A DNA stretch of 64,000 nucleotides from Fibrobacter sp. (lineage in GTDB: Bacteria > Fibrobacterota > Fibrobacteria > Fibrobacterales > Fibrobacteraceae). The notes under the pieces were generated by a model that saw nothing but the letters and a program-made list of their open reading frames with translations, ran no database searches and was not told the origin of the DNA. The position numbers and the translations under genes are program-made. Positions within the stretch are counted from its first letter, which is position 1. The number at the start of each line of letters is the position of its first letter. Of the stretch, positions 25,935 through 34,514 are shown piece by piece. The stretch covers positions 62,001-126,000 of the forward strand of contig JAKSIJ010000007.1 in assembly GCA_024398875.1 (NCBI GenBank), given 5' to 3'.

Positions 25935-26156
25935 TTTGCCTTGAATTTCTACAACTTTCTTGTTGTTGGTGCTGCCTAGCACAATCTGCACGTCCCGCTT
26001 GTGGACTTTGAAATAAGTGGCCAACGCTTCGCAAATGGCTTCGTTAGCAGCACCTTCTACAGGTGGCGCTTTCACCTCCACCTTATAGCTGCCATCGGGC
26101 TGTGGCGTTACGGATTCCCGCTTACTGCGGGCGTGTACCTTGATGTTGATGCGCAT
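25932..26156 (-). CDS. DUF167 / YggU family protein
   Basis: A 74-residue protein of the small DUF167 (UPF0235) family of unknown function. The family's conserved core is visible: VEVKAPPVEGAANEAICEAL in the middle and VLGSTNNKKVVEI near the end. The length is a little short of the usual 90-100. It is probably co-transcribed with the DivIVA-like gene upstream (gap 16 bp), an association also common elsewhere. There is no signal peptide; cytoplasmic. Confidence 0.85.
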   Translation of the reverse strand: MRINIKVHARSKRESVTPQPDGSYKVEVKAPPVEGAANEAICEALATYFKVHKRDVQIVLGSTNNKKVVEIQGK

Positions 26157-26172
26157 GAGTGTTGCGCGGTGC

Positions 26173-26703
26173 TTAGGCTAGAACTTTGCCTGCAGCTGGG
26201 GCCATGGGGTCTGCTGGGCGAGGTTCCGCTTTCATGGCATCCAACTCCCGCTGGTCGTTTTCCATGGCGGCGAGGAGTTCCTCCTGCCCGCGGATGAGGG
26301 CGCGGCAGCGGATGAAGTAGTTGTTGCGCAGTTGTTTCAGTTGCTCAATCTCTACGCGGAGTTCTTCGGCTTCACGCTTGGTGTTTTCTACTTCACGAAC
26401 GGCGCGGGCCTTGGCCTCGGCGATGATGATTTCCGCTTCCTTTTCGGCAGAGGCCTTCACATCGTCACAAGTTTTCTGCATGGTGACCACGGCATCCTGG
26501 ATGGTCTTCTCGATTTGGCGGTAGTAGTTCACGCGTTCTTCGGCAATCTTCAACCGTTCCGTCAGATCGGTGCGGTTGCGGGACATCTGTTCAAAAGCGG
26601 TTGCGGCAGTTTCCAGAAATGCCTTTACCTCTTCGGCGTCAATGCCGCCAAAGGTCTTTTTGTGGAATGTCTGATTGCGAATGTCGAGAGGTGTAAGTTC
26701 CAT
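26173..26703 (-). CDS. DivIVA-domain coiled-coil protein
   Basis: A 176-residue protein with an N-terminal DivIVA domain (MELTPLDIRNQTFHKKTFGG, then IDAEEVKAFLETAATAFEQM) and a long coiled coil through residues 50-150. In this family the N-terminal domain senses membrane curvature or binds poles and division sites, and the coil oligomerises. The start at 26703 is chosen because the domain begins there; an in-frame ATG 42 bases upstream adds residues unlike the family. A proline-rich end follows. Role in cell shape or division is inferred from the domain. Confidence 0.8.
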   Translation of the reverse strand: MELTPLDIRNQTFHKKTFGGIDAEEVKAFLETAATAFEQMSRNRTDLTERLKIAEERVNYYRQIEKTIQDAVVTMQKTCDDVKASAEKEAEIIIAEAKARAVREVENTKREAEELRVEIEQLKQLRNNYFIRCRALIRGQEELLAAMENDQRELDAMKAEPRPADPMAPAAGKVLA

Positions 26704-26782
26704 ATTTAACCATCCGTGGAAAACTTTCATGGAATAATATAGCAAAGAAAATATATCTTTCTTGGAGAAGGAAGGCTATTGC

Positions 26783-27868
26783 ATGATTATTGAACGGTGG
26801 AAGGCATTTTGGAAAAAACAGGATACCCTGGAGAAGTCCATTTTCTGGATGATTCTTGCGGCGGTGTTTTTATCGGCCCTGGTATCCACTATTTTTACCA
26901 TTGCGGAACAGCAGGGGGTGTACGCCTCCATTGCAAGTGCAGGTGGTTGCGTGGTGAGTTTGCTTCTGGGCATAGTGGCGCGGAAGACCTCCATGATTAA
27001 CCAGTGCTACCTGGCTTTGTGCTACTTGCTATGCTGTTTTCTGTTTCCCTTGCTGTTTTTCTTTTGCGGCGGCTTCAAGAGCGGCATGCCTTTGTACTGT
27101 TTTGCCGTGCTGACGCTTTGTGCTTTTGCCCATAGTAGCCGTGCCAAGTGGATGACCTTCTCCATCTGCCTAGTGGCGGTGGTGCTCACATTTGTCATTT
27201 CATGGCTACATCCAGAATATGTGCTCCAGATTTCTGACGAGGCGATGGTGCTGGATGCTTCCGTCTCCTTCGTGATTGTGGCTATCGGTATTTTTGCCGT
27301 GGTTTCCTACGCCTTGAATGCCTACGATGAGGAACGGAAGAAGCGGGAGAAGTTGGTGACTCAGTTGGACTTTCTTTCTAAGCGGGATTCCATGACGGGG
27401 CTTTACAACCGCCCCTACCTCATTCGCTATTTGGAGAATATGGTGTGGATGCGGAGGGAGCAGTTCTTTGTGATGATGTTCGATGTGGATGATATACGGC
27501 AGGTGAACAATTCCTTTGGCCATGCTTTTGGAGACAAAGTGCTCATGAGCATTGCGGGTCTTTTAAAGCGGACAGAGGACGAGGAGGCTGGAGAATGCGC
27601 TGCTCGCTATGGTGGAGAGGAGTTTATCTACGTGATTCATGCGGCTTCGGAAATCGAGGCCTACGCCAAGGCAGACCGATTCAGGGAGAGAGTCAGCAAT
27701 TTGAGCTGGGAGGAGTTTCCGCAGGTCCGGGTGACCATTAGCGGGGGAATCGTCCCTTGCCATGGGGAGGATGTGTACGACCACAAGCAGATTTTGAGTC
27801 AGGTGGACGACCTCCTTTACCGGGCAAAGACTCGGGGGAAGAACCAGATTCGGAACATATCGGGGTGA
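26783..27868 (+). CDS. Membrane diguanylate cyclase (GGDEF)
   Basis: Predicted to make cyclic di-GMP from GTP. ATG 26783 has GAAGGAAGG 7 bases upstream; an in-frame TTG at 26762 is less likely. Six hydrophobic segments lie between about residues 22 and 180, followed by a short helix and the GGDEF domain (about 200-360). This begins LDFLSKRDSMTGLYNRPYL, has the metal-binding Asp in MMFDVDDIRQVNNSFGHAFG and the active-site motif as GGEEF, an active variant. No RxxD inhibitory site is seen five residues before the motif. The input ligand of the membrane part is unknown. A c-di-GMP role in adhesion would suit this organism but is speculation. Confidence 0.88.
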   Translation: MIIERWKAFWKKQDTLEKSIFWMILAAVFLSALVSTIFTIAEQQGVYASIASAGGCVVSLLLGIVARKTSMINQCYLALCYLLCCFLFPLLFFFCGGFKSGMPLYCFAVLTLCAFAHSSRAKWMTFSICLVAVVLTFVISWLHPEYVLQISDEAMVLDASVSFVIVAIGIFAVVSYALNAYDEERKKREKLVTQLDFLSKRDSMTGLYNRPYLIRYLENMVWMRREQFFVMMFDVDDIRQVNNSFGHAFGDKVLMSIAGLLKRTEDEEAGECAARYGGEEFIYVIHAASEIEAYAKADRFRERVSNLSWEEFPQVRVTISGGIVPCHGEDVYDHKQILSQVDDLLYRAKTRGKNQIRNISG

Positions 27869-27982
27869 TTTCTTGGGGTTTGACGGATTTTCACACATGT
27901 TTATAAATTGTTGATAAATTGGAGTCTGTTGGGGATAATCCTTGTTATTGGCGAAAATTGGCCAATGGATGGCGCTAACCCC

Positions 27983-28010
27983 TTGATTTATATTGACTTT
28001 TTGCTATTTT
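27983..28010 (+). promoter_or_regulatory. Possible sigma-70-type promoter for rpmH
   Basis: TTGATT, a 16-bp spacer and TATTTT end 37 bp before the rpmH start. This fits the -35/-10 pattern moderately. The rest of the 179-bp gap is AT-rich and shows no clear DnaA-box cluster. Confidence 0.35.
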
Positions 28011-28047
28011 TGGGACTCAAAATTTTGCAAATATTGAAGGTTTTATT

Positions 28048-28203
28048 ATGAAAAGAACATTCCAGCCTCACAACCGTAAGCGTGCCAACAAGCAGGGTTT
28101 TATGGCCCGTATGGAAGATCGTTGGGGTCGTGCTGTTTTGAGCCGTCGCCGCGCCAAGGGTCGCAAGCGTTTGACCGTTAGCGATTCCATCTATAAGAAG
28201 TAA
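28048..28203 (+). CDS. rpmH: 50S ribosomal protein L34
   Basis: A 51-residue basic ribosomal protein with the invariant start [20 protein letters not shown] and the Arg-rich [12 protein letters not shown] core. The C-terminal extension after the core (SDSIYKK) makes it slightly longer than the 44-46 residues of most L34. GAAGG precedes the ATG by 7 bases. It heads the conserved rpmH-rnpA-yidD-yidC cluster. Confidence 0.97.
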   Translation: MKRTFQPHNRKRANKQGFMARMEDRWGRAVLSRRRAKGRKRLTVSDSIYKK

Positions 28204-28210
28204 GTCGGGG

Positions 28211-28573
28211 TTGGCAATCGCCACTCTGCGTTCTTATCGGCTGCCGACGCAGCCCGCTTATCGACAAGTCACCATCCAAGGCAAATATGTCCGTGCATCT
28301 TCATTAGCGATGCGGTGGATTGAAAGCCCGGATGGTTTTTGTCGTTTTTGCTTTGTCGCTCGTAAAAAGAATGGTAATGCGGTTTACCGCAATAAGTGTC
28401 GTAGGGTTCTACGGCCTTTGTTTTTTTCTCAGGTTCCCGAAATCAAGAAGCCTGTGTGGGCCATGGTTTTCGTGAACGACGATTCCAAGGAAATGACTCC
28501 GGAGCGCCTGCGGGAATCCGCCCTGAAGTTGTTCCGCAAGATGGAATGGCGCTCGGATGTGGGCGAGGCTTAA
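28211..28573 (+). CDS. rnpA: Ribonuclease P protein component
   Basis: Protein subunit of RNase P, which cuts the 5' leader from pre-tRNAs with the catalytic RNA. The 120-residue frame has the family's RNR-type motif as [14 protein letters not shown] (about 55-68) and the central-cleft Phe/Tyr strand upstream ([20 protein letters not shown]). The only reasonable start is a TTG at 28211, 7 bases after the rpmH stop; no ATG occurs in frame upstream before a stop. The start is therefore less certain than the gene. Its end overlaps the start of yidD by 17 bp. Confidence 0.9.
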   Translation: MAIATLRSYRLPTQPAYRQVTIQGKYVRASSLAMRWIESPDGFCRFCFVARKKNGNAVYRNKCRRVLRPLFFSQVPEIKKPVWAMVFVNDDSKEMTPERLRESALKLFRKMEWRSDVGEA

Positions 28574-28805
28574 GAAGACTCTGGAATGGGTGCTGTTGGC
28601 CCCCATTCATTTGTACCGGATTGTGCATCCCTATTTTTTTAGAGGGGTGTGCCGCTTCCAGCCGACCTGTTCTGAGTATGCAATTGAAGCTATTCGGGTC
28701 CACGGGCCCTTCAAAGGTTTCTATCTTGCAGTTTTTAGAGTTTTAAGATGCAACCCCTTCTGTAAGGGCGGCTACGACCCTGTACCGCCGCGAAAGGAGA
28801 AATGA
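28557..28805 (+). CDS. yidD: Membrane protein insertion efficiency factor
   Basis: An 82-residue YidD protein that helps YidC-dependent insertion at the inner membrane. Family marks: an N-terminal amphipathic helix ([20 protein letters not shown]), [15 protein letters not shown] with the two cysteines, and [14 protein letters not shown] near the end. It overlaps rnpA by 17 bp and yidC by 4 bp, which suggests translational coupling. Confidence 0.95.
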   Translation: MWARLKKTLEWVLLAPIHLYRIVHPYFFRGVCRFQPTCSEYAIEAIRVHGPFKGFYLAVFRVLRCNPFCKGGYDPVPPRKEK

Positions 28806-30667
28806 TGAACAAGAATACGATTATTGGTGCTATACTCATTGCTGCTATCATGATTTGGTGGATGAGTATGTCTTCTGCCAACAGCAAGGCTTTGGCGGAA
28901 GCCAAGGCCAAGGAGAAGGCTGCTGCTGAAGCCGTGGTGAAGGATGCTTCCAAGACGCCGGAACTCGTGCTGCCTGCGGCGGAGGGTGCGGCTGCGCCGG
29001 AAGCGGCTCCTGTGCTGGGTGAGGCTAGCGCGATTGCAGATTCTGCTGCGGTTGGTGCTGCTGTTGCTGCGGATAGTGCTTCTGTCGCTTCGGATAGTGC
29101 CGCTTCTATGAATGCCCCTGTGATTGAACCGCGGACCATTACCGTGGAAACAGAAAAGTTCATCATGACTTTGAGTAACAAGGGTGCGAAGATTCAGAGC
29201 GTGGTGGTGAAGGCCTTGGCCGATAGTGCAGGAAACTTCCCGGAACTCATTCAGGATACGACTCTTGGCGCTTTGGATTTGAAGCTCGGCAAGGCGGACC
29301 TTTCTCAGGTGTTGTTTGATGCAGGCGATGCTCCGGCAAAGATTGTTGTGGATGCAGATACCACTGTGCAGTTCGTGTTCAAGGATGCCAATGGCAATCA
29401 GGTGGTGCGTAGTTATGGTTTTACCAAGGCTGGCGCTGCAGTCCGTCAGGAAAACAAGTTCATCGGTTTCCAGCCGGAGAATTACGAACTTGCCTGGAAT
29501 GGCGGTATGAAGGAGACGGAGGAGATTCCTCAGGGCAAGAGCTTTGGTGGCGCAAGCTACTTCTTCAGTGAGGTGATTTTCAATAACACCAACACGGTGG
29601 AACGTGAAATGGTGCGTGAGGATGAGGAGTTCAACGAAGGGAAGTTGATATGGGCTGGCATTCGCCGCAAGTATGTGGCCATGACGGTGCAGTTCGATTC
29701 TCCGGTGGGTGCTTCTCTGAAGGCTTCTCCCATGAAGGTTTTGGAAAATGAGAAGGACCCGGGGACATATAAGGTTTCTATCCGCGATAACCTGAAGGGC
29801 GATTCCTTCGGTTACAACTTCATGGTGCTTCCGCTCCAGTGGGAAGAACTGGAAGCCTTGGACAAGGATTACGAGAAGGTCATCGTCAGTGGCTGGACCT
29901 GGTGCGGCGCAGACGTATGGTTTGTGTGGATTTGCAAGTGGCTCCTGAAGCTCTTGAAGTTCTTCTATGAGATTATCCCGAACTACGGCGTGGCCATCAT
30001 TCTCGTGACGTTCATTGTCCGCGGCGTTACCACGCCGTTCACTGTGAAGCAGCTGAAGTCCACTCGCGGTATGGCGAAGCTTAAGCCGCAGTTGGATGAA
30101 ATCAATGTGAAGTATCGCAGCGATCCGCAGAAGAAGCAGGCCGCCATCATGGAGCTTTACAGCAAAAATGGTGTGAATCCTTTGGCCAGTTGCACGGGCG
30201 GTTGCCTCCCCATGCTCATCCAGATGCCGATTTTCATGGGCCTCTTCTTTGTGCTGGGTCGTGCTATTGAACTGCGCGGTATGCCCGCATTCCTCTGGAT
30301 TAGCGACCTTAGCCGTAGCGATGTGATTTTCAACGGCTTCAGCATTCCGTTCATCATGCCGGATGGCTTGGCGGTGCTCCCCTGGATTATGGTGATTACC
30401 ACCTACTTCCAGACCAAGGTGACTATGGGCACCAGCGCTGGCATGGACCCCGCCCAGCAGAAGATGATGACTTGGATGATGCCTGCCATGATGTTCCTCT
30501 TCAGCGCAGTGATGCCTTCTGGCCTTGTGCTCTACTGGATTATCAGCAACTTCTGGAGCATTGCCCAGTACAAGATTATCAATCGCGGTCTTGTTCCTGC
30601 CAAGGCGGAATCCGCCAAGCTGAAAGGCAAGGATGTGAAGGACGCGGAAATCGTCAAGAAGAAATAG
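28802..30667 (+). CDS. yidC: Membrane protein insertase YidC
   Basis: Inserts and folds inner-membrane proteins. The 621-residue length and layout are of the Gram-negative type. There is an N-terminal membrane anchor ([15 protein letters not shown]), an Ala/Ser/Glu-rich stretch (about 25-110), a large periplasmic beta domain (about 115-345) and five C-terminal membrane segments (about 355-600). The conserved Arg is in [38 protein letters not shown] and the last segment near [11 protein letters not shown] follow. AAGGAG precedes the ATG; a second ATG lies one codon later. A Lys-rich cytoplasmic tail ends the protein. Confidence 0.95.
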   Translation: MMNKNTIIGAILIAAIMIWWMSMSSANSKALAEAKAKEKAAAEAVVKDASKTPELVLPAAEGAAAPEAAPVLGEASAIADSAAVGAAVAADSASVASDSAASMNAPVIEPRTITVETEKFIMTLSNKGAKIQSVVVKALADSAGNFPELIQDTTLGALDLKLGKADLSQVLFDAGDAPAKIVVDADTTVQFVFKDANGNQVVRSYGFTKAGAAVRQENKFIGFQPENYELAWNGGMKETEEIPQGKSFGGASYFFSEVIFNNTNTVEREMVREDEEFNEGKLIWAGIRRKYVAMTVQFDSPVGASLKASPMKVLENEKDPGTYKVSIRDNLKGDSFGYNFMVLPLQWEELEALDKDYEKVIVSGWTWCGADVWFVWICKWLLKLLKFFYEIIPNYGVAIILVTFIVRGVTTPFTVKQLKSTRGMAKLKPQLDEINVKYRSDPQKKQAAIMELYSKNGVNPLASCTGGCLPMLIQMPIFMGLFFVLGRAIELRGMPAFLWISDLSRSDVIFNGFSIPFIMPDGLAVLPWIMVITTYFQTKVTMGTSAGMDPAQQKMMTWMMPAMMFLFSAVMPSGLVLYWIISNFWSIAQYKIINRGLVPAKAESAKLKGKDVKDAEIVKKK

Positions 30668-30675
30668 AAACGCTT

Positions 30676-30811
30676 AGATCGCCACGCCCCATAGGGGGCT
30701 CGCGATGACGTCTAATTGGAAAATTTGCTTTTAACGTCATTGCGAACAAAGCCCTCCAGCCACTTAAACCTTAGTTTTTTAGTGGCTATGGTCCCTTGAG
30801 GAGAAGCAATC
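30676..30811. repeat. Pair of dispersed intergenic repeats in opposite orientation
   Basis: Left unit 30676-30710 ends gcgatgacg; right unit begins cgtcattgcga at 30735 and ends agaagcaatc at 30811. The two are in inverted orientation and match the widespread 'cgtcattgcgag ... gaagcaatc' type of bacterial intergenic repeat. The right unit holds its own hairpin, AGCCACT (30758-30764) with AGTGGCT (30781-30787). Nothing else is seen in this 207-bp gap. Confidence 0.65.
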
Positions 30812-30839
30812 AAAGAAATTTTGTCGTGATTATGTTATG

Positions 30840-30871
30840 AAAAAACTCGCCGGGAATCCCGACGAGTTTTT
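30840..30871 (-). terminator. Terminator downstream of tRNA-Leu
   Basis: Read on the minus strand, a stem aaaactcgtcggg / cccggcgagtttt (one mismatch) ends in a T run. It begins 4 bases after the tRNA 3' end. Confidence 0.85.
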
Positions 30872-30874
30872 CAG

Positions 30875-30958
30875 TGCGGATGAAAGGACTTGAACCTTCA
30901 TGCCCTCGCAGGCACTAGAACCTGAATCTAGCGTGTCTACCAGTTCCACCACATCCGC
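30875..30958 (-). tRNA. tRNA-Leu (anticodon CAG)
   Basis: An 84-nt class II tRNA. Acceptor stem GCGGATG / CATCCGC, D-arm with GGTGGAACTGGTAGACACG, and anticodon stem CTAGA / TCTAG around the loop TTCAGGT, giving anticodon CAG (reads CUG). The variable arm is long, and the T loop is GGTTCAAGTCC. The discriminator base is A. The following bases are CTGA, so CCA is not encoded and must be added by the cca product. It sits 36 bp downstream of the esterase gene on the same strand. Confidence 0.95.
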
Positions 30959-30969
30959 GTGGTGCACCA

Positions 30970-30998
30970 AATTTTGAAAAAAAACGGGCTTTTGTCAA
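30970..30998 (-). promoter_or_regulatory. Possible tRNA-Leu promoter overlapping the upstream stop codon
   Basis: On the minus strand TTGACA (30998-30993), a 17-bp spacer and AAAATT (30975-30970) lie just before the tRNA. The -35 is perfect and overlaps the stop codon of the esterase gene; the -10 is weak (3 of 6). Confidence 0.3.
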
Positions 30999-31744
30999 GG
31001 GTGGAGCACCCAATCCAGCCGATTTTCCTTCCAGTAGCTCCAGTCGTGTTCCCCTTGCGGGTCGTATTTCAATTCACAGTCTACCTGGACCGCTTTGCAG
31101 AAGGATTCCACCCAGGGGATGGTTTCTGCAGGAGAATAGAGTCTGTCGGCGCCACCCTGGAGAAAGCGGTATTTGCCGGTGTGCAGTTTAGGCTCTTTTG
31201 CGATTGCTGCTGCAGGCCCCAGGAGGGAGCCGTTTGCGCTGATGAAGAGCCTGCTTTTGATGGAGCGCTTCCCGTACAGGGAGTAGGCGAAGATGCCCAT
31301 ACCGCCATCGGAAACGCCCACCAGGGAGACTTCCTTGATGGTGACGCCGATTCGCTTTTCCAGAGAATCTAAAGCGGCATCTGCGATGGGAGCGGTAGTG
31401 GCGGTCCACCAGTGGTTTGCTTTGCAGGCGGAGGTGCTGATGACGATCGCTTCGGGATGGAGTTTCGCGAAGTCGGCGCCTGCGATGAGGCCTTTGGCGC
31501 AGTTGCCGCTGGTCATGCCACCGTGAAACCAGAGGTAAACCGTGTTTGCTTGGGCTTTCGCGGGTTTTGACTGCGCCGCGGACTTTGATACTGCCGCGGG
31601 GACCCACATCCCTACAGGGCTTTCAAAGCCATTGATGGCGATGCTGAGGGAATCCTTCTCGCCGGTTGCGCAGGCGACTCCGGCGAATAAAGCTATGGCT
31701 GCCAATGTTAGGGCGATGGAATTATGCCTGAGTGTGAGCTTCAT
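30995..31744 (-). CDS. Exported alpha/beta-hydrolase (esterase-like)
   Basis: About 249 residues with a signal peptide (LTLAAIALFAGVACATG). Hydrolase marks in order: oxyanion region LWFHGGMTSGNC, nucleophile Ser in GVSDGGMG, Asp in GGADRLYSP and His in GEHDWSYW. This is a full catalytic triad of the PHB-depolymerase/feruloyl-esterase-like type. Four cysteines could form two disulfides. The start is taken at ATG 31744; an ATG 12 bases earlier is in frame. The start overlaps the end of the upstream membrane-protein gene. The substrate is unknown. A plant-ester substrate fits the lifestyle but is inference. Confidence 0.75.
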   Translation of the reverse strand: MKLTLRHNSIALTLAAIALFAGVACATGEKDSLSIAINGFESPVGMWVPAAVSKSAAQSKPAKAQANTVYLWFHGGMTSGNCAKGLIAGADFAKLHPEAIVISTSACKANHWWTATTAPIADAALDSLEKRIGVTIKEVSLVGVSDGGMGIFAYSLYGKRSIKSRLFISANGSLLGPAAAIAKEPKLHTGKYRFLQGGADRLYSPAETIPWVESFCKAVQVDCELKYDPQGEHDWSYWKENRLDWVLHP

Positions 31745-32318
31745 CGGCGGATGCATTTTCTGCGGGTGCAGTGGCGGCGGATTGCGCAGCCAGTTGCTTT
31801 CGCGCGCGGCGTGAGGAACGGACCCCGAGAATCATGAAGATTAACCATGCGAGGAAGCTGGAGGTAATAATTCCGAGGCCGATGATGCTGTTGTATACAT
31901 GATATTCCGCTAGAGTGTCCCAGTCCAGTTCGCCAAAAGTGGAGGCCATGGATTTGACGACGTAGGTATTCTTGTTGATACGAACGGCACTGATTTCCAG
32001 AGGAACATCAGCCGCATTGATTGCCGCAAAGCTGAACCAGTCCGACATGTCCTCGTTCATTTCCTGGGAGGAGTATAGGAGGAATGTGGCATCATCGCCG
32101 TTGATTTTGAAAATGGTTTTATCCATGAAGGGAATGTTACTTCCGCCAAAAATGCTGGGCATGGCGGCATAGCTGATTTTCCCGTAGAACAGATGCTCGT
32201 CCTTGAAGAAACTGCGAAGCACAGGCTGCATGTAGGCAACGCACCAGATAATCACCAAGAGGCAGATCAAGGCCAGGTTGAAGAAGATGGAGCGTTTTGT
32301 GTAGAAGTAAGAGAGCAT
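31722..32318 (-). CDS. Membrane protein of unknown function (2 TM)
   Basis: A 198-residue protein with membrane helices at about 10-30 and 145-168. Between them is a periplasmic domain of about 110 residues (FFKDEHLFYGKISYAAMPS and later strands). A basic then Ala/Glu-rich tail (RSSRRARKQLAAQ) should face the cytoplasm. I recognise no family. It starts 7 bp after the stop of the other two-helix membrane protein (32326), so the two were probably made together and may form a complex. Confidence 0.55.
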   Translation of the reverse strand: MLSYFYTKRSIFFNLALICLLVIIWCVAYMQPVLRSFFKDEHLFYGKISYAAMPSIFGGSNIPFMDKTIFKINGDDATFLLYSSQEMNEDMSDWFSFAAINAADVPLEISAVRINKNTYVVKSMASTFGELDWDTLAEYHVYNSIIGLGIITSSFLAWLIFMILGVRSSRRARKQLAAQSAATAPAENASADEAHTQA

Positions 32319-32325
32319 ACAAAAA

Positions 32326-33114
32326 TTACTGTTTGGACCGGTAGATGAAGAAGAAGGTGGAAAGGAGCAGCACCAGAGTCAGGAAGTAGAAGACCATGGG
32401 GATCTTTGCTTTCAATGCCATTTCGCGCATCCGCTCCATCTGGAAGAATTGTACCAACTCCGCAGCGCCGAGGAGAGTGGCGTCGTTGTTGAACCGGGCC
32501 CAGGCCATGGCCAAATCGTTATTGACATTCAGAAGGGAATCCAGAGCGTGTTTGGTGGAATCCGGCAGGGAAAGGGAATCCGAAATGACGCAGGGCCTTC
32601 CAGCGCGGGCGGCTGTCAGCAGGGGCTGGAGCGCCTCATATTGTGTAGAATTGAGATGCAGCAAGTTGTTTGCAAATTCGTTGATGGACTCGTTCCAGCG
32701 TGCTCTGGCTGAGGCATAGCGCCTGGTGCTTGAAACTTTTGCAATGACTTCTCGCTCAAAACGGGCGGTAAGGGATGTTGGTGGTGTTTTGATCTGAAAA
32801 CTGTTCAGCTCGTCCATTTGCCGGGAGAAAGAAACCGCCATTTCTCGGAGTGTCATGGTCTGTGCCTGAATCCGGATGGTGTCGCTACTGTAGCCACTGC
32901 GGATTTGTTCCATGGACCGCATCAAGTTCACTTCCAGCAACTGGTAGTCGGACAGCGTTTGGATGTATTCGGAATACACCACAATCTGAGGTTTTTGGGA
33001 AAGAGAGAAGAGGATGGTGAGCCCGATGGTGATGAGTACAATCAACCACACCCAGGGCGTTTTCAGCTTGGTATGAAATGTATCCTTAAGCGGTCTGTTC
33101 CTCAATTCTTCCAC
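32326..33114 (-). CDS. Membrane protein of unknown function with periplasmic helical domain
   Basis: About 262 residues from a GTG at 33114. An ATG at 33183 is also in frame but would overlap the divergent gene and lacks a ribosome site, so the start is uncertain. A membrane helix (VWLIVLITIGLTILFSL) near the N-terminus and another at the C-terminus (IPMVFYFLTLVLLLSTFFFI) bracket a long, mainly helical periplasmic part. The topology resembles sensor or chemoreceptor-like four-helix domains, but no signalling domain follows. Unknown function. Confidence 0.5.
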   Translation of the reverse strand: MEELRNRPLKDTFHTKLKTPWVWLIVLITIGLTILFSLSQKPQIVVYSEYIQTLSDYQLLEVNLMRSMEQIRSGYSSDTIRIQAQTMTLREMAVSFSRQMDELNSFQIKTPPTSLTARFEREVIAKVSSTRRYASARARWNESINEFANNLLHLNSTQYEALQPLLTAARAGRPCVISDSLSLPDSTKHALDSLLNVNNDLAMAWARFNNDATLLGAAELVQFFQMERMREMALKAKIPMVFYFLTLVLLLSTFFFIYRSKQ

Positions 33115-33142
33115 GAAATGAAAATACCTTTTTTCTACTTTG

Positions 33143-34483
33143 ATGATGATGAGATTCCTCGGAAAAGTTCTTCTTTTTTGCATATGTGCGCTGCTGTGGG
33201 CCTGTAGCTACCAGCATGCCGAAGAGCAGGTGTTGGATTATCATGCCAACGGAGTGAAAAAGACGTCGGTCTGGGTATTCCCGGATGGGGAAATCCTAAA
33301 GCGCAATGAGTGGTATAACAACGGCATCAAGGAATTTGAAATCCCTTACAAGAACAATGAACCCCATGGCGATTTCAAACGCTGGACCGCCTACGGCGAC
33401 GTGGTGCTGACGGGTTCCTACAAAAAGGGAAAGCGTCACGGCGAGTGGACCAGCTATTATGTGGAAAACCTGAATAGTCGCAAAAAGGAGGCGGTGCGAT
33501 ACTATGAGGATGACCATCCTGTTGGAGACTGGATGGGTTGGCACTATAACGGCACCAAATCTTTCGAGGAACACTACAGCGACAAGGGTGAGCGCGTTGG
33601 TCTTTGGAAAAAATGGAATGAGAATGGAACGCTGGTTCAGGAAGATGCTTGCCATTTGGGAACGGAGAAAGGATATTTCAAACGTTATGGTAATGACTGC
33701 AAAATTCTGGAATATAACGATTGCGTTTTTGGAATCAAGGAAGGAACCTACAGACTCTATTACGAATCCTTTGGTGCTCCAGACACTTCGGCCGAAAGCT
33801 GCAATACGGCGAAACTCAGGGAAGAGGGTGTTATCGAACACGACGACGCAATGCTTCCGTCAGTTCTCTATCGGGCCGATGGTTCCGTCTTCAAGAAGGT
33901 GGAGTATACGCTTTGCGAGGGCTGCGAAACGCATCAACGTTCTCGGGAACAGTGGTTTGATGAGCAGGGCAACTTGCTGCGTGAATCGATTTATGAACAC
34001 TTTAGCCAGAAAGGTTCGGATGGGGTGGCTTATGGGCTTTGTGATGGCGATGCCCGCTTATTTTGTGCGGAAACGTCTTTCGTGGAATCCACCAGTCCTA
34101 ATGGCAGTCTGGATGGCAGTGCTCTGAGCCAAAAGGGTGATTTTGAACAAAGTATCGGCAGGTACAAAGCGTCCATTCGCTACATCAAGTCCGACCACAA
34201 ACTGCTTTATGAGGAATATTGGGAAGTGGATAAGAAGGAAAGTCGCAGTTTTTATCCGGATAGCCTTGGCGGAAAAATTGCTAGCGAAGGTTTTTGGAAG
34301 AATGGGAAACGGGATGGCATCTGGCGGAACTGGTACTCTAGCGGAATTTTGCGCGATAGCCTTTCCTATGTAGGTGGCGAGCGGGTAGGGGAACAGTTCA
34401 GCTACGATAGCACGGGCAAACTCACCATCCACAAGACGGAAGCAGGCAAGAACCGCCCCGTGATTATGCATTTGATACAGTGA
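33143..34483 (+). CDS. MORN-repeat lipoprotein
   Basis: A lipoprotein of about 446 residues (lipobox LLWAC, Cys near residue 21) built from MORN/YwqK-type repeats. Visible repeats include GDFKRWTAYGDVVLTGSYKK, GEWTSYYVE, VGDWMGWHYNGTKSFEEHY, GLWKKWNENGTLV and near the end DGIWRNWYSSGILRD. These short beta-hairpin repeats usually mediate protein or lipid contacts. Three adjacent ATGs (33143, 33146, 33149) are possible starts. It is divergent from the membrane-protein operon and 31 bp before pheS. The function is not known. Confidence 0.7.
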   Translation: MMMRFLGKVLLFCICALLWACSYQHAEEQVLDYHANGVKKTSVWVFPDGEILKRNEWYNNGIKEFEIPYKNNEPHGDFKRWTAYGDVVLTGSYKKGKRHGEWTSYYVENLNSRKKEAVRYYEDDHPVGDWMGWHYNGTKSFEEHYSDKGERVGLWKKWNENGTLVQEDACHLGTEKGYFKRYGNDCKILEYNDCVFGIKEGTYRLYYESFGAPDTSAESCNTAKLREEGVIEHDDAMLPSVLYRADGSVFKKVEYTLCEGCETHQRSREQWFDEQGNLLRESIYEHFSQKGSDGVAYGLCDGDARLFCAETSFVESTSPNGSLDGSALSQKGDFEQSIGRYKASIRYIKSDHKLLYEEYWEVDKKESRSFYPDSLGGKIASEGFWKNGKRDGIWRNWYSSGILRDSLSYVGGERVGEQFSYDSTGKLTIHKTEAGKNRPVIMHLIQ

Positions 34484-34514
34484 TGTTACATTATTTTCTA
34501 AATTAAACGGCACT

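Noticed and set aside
27869-28047. Possible replication origin before rpmH
   Set aside because: rpmH is often near oriC, but dnaA and dnaN are absent here and no cluster of DnaA boxes is visible; only one-mismatch matches occur.
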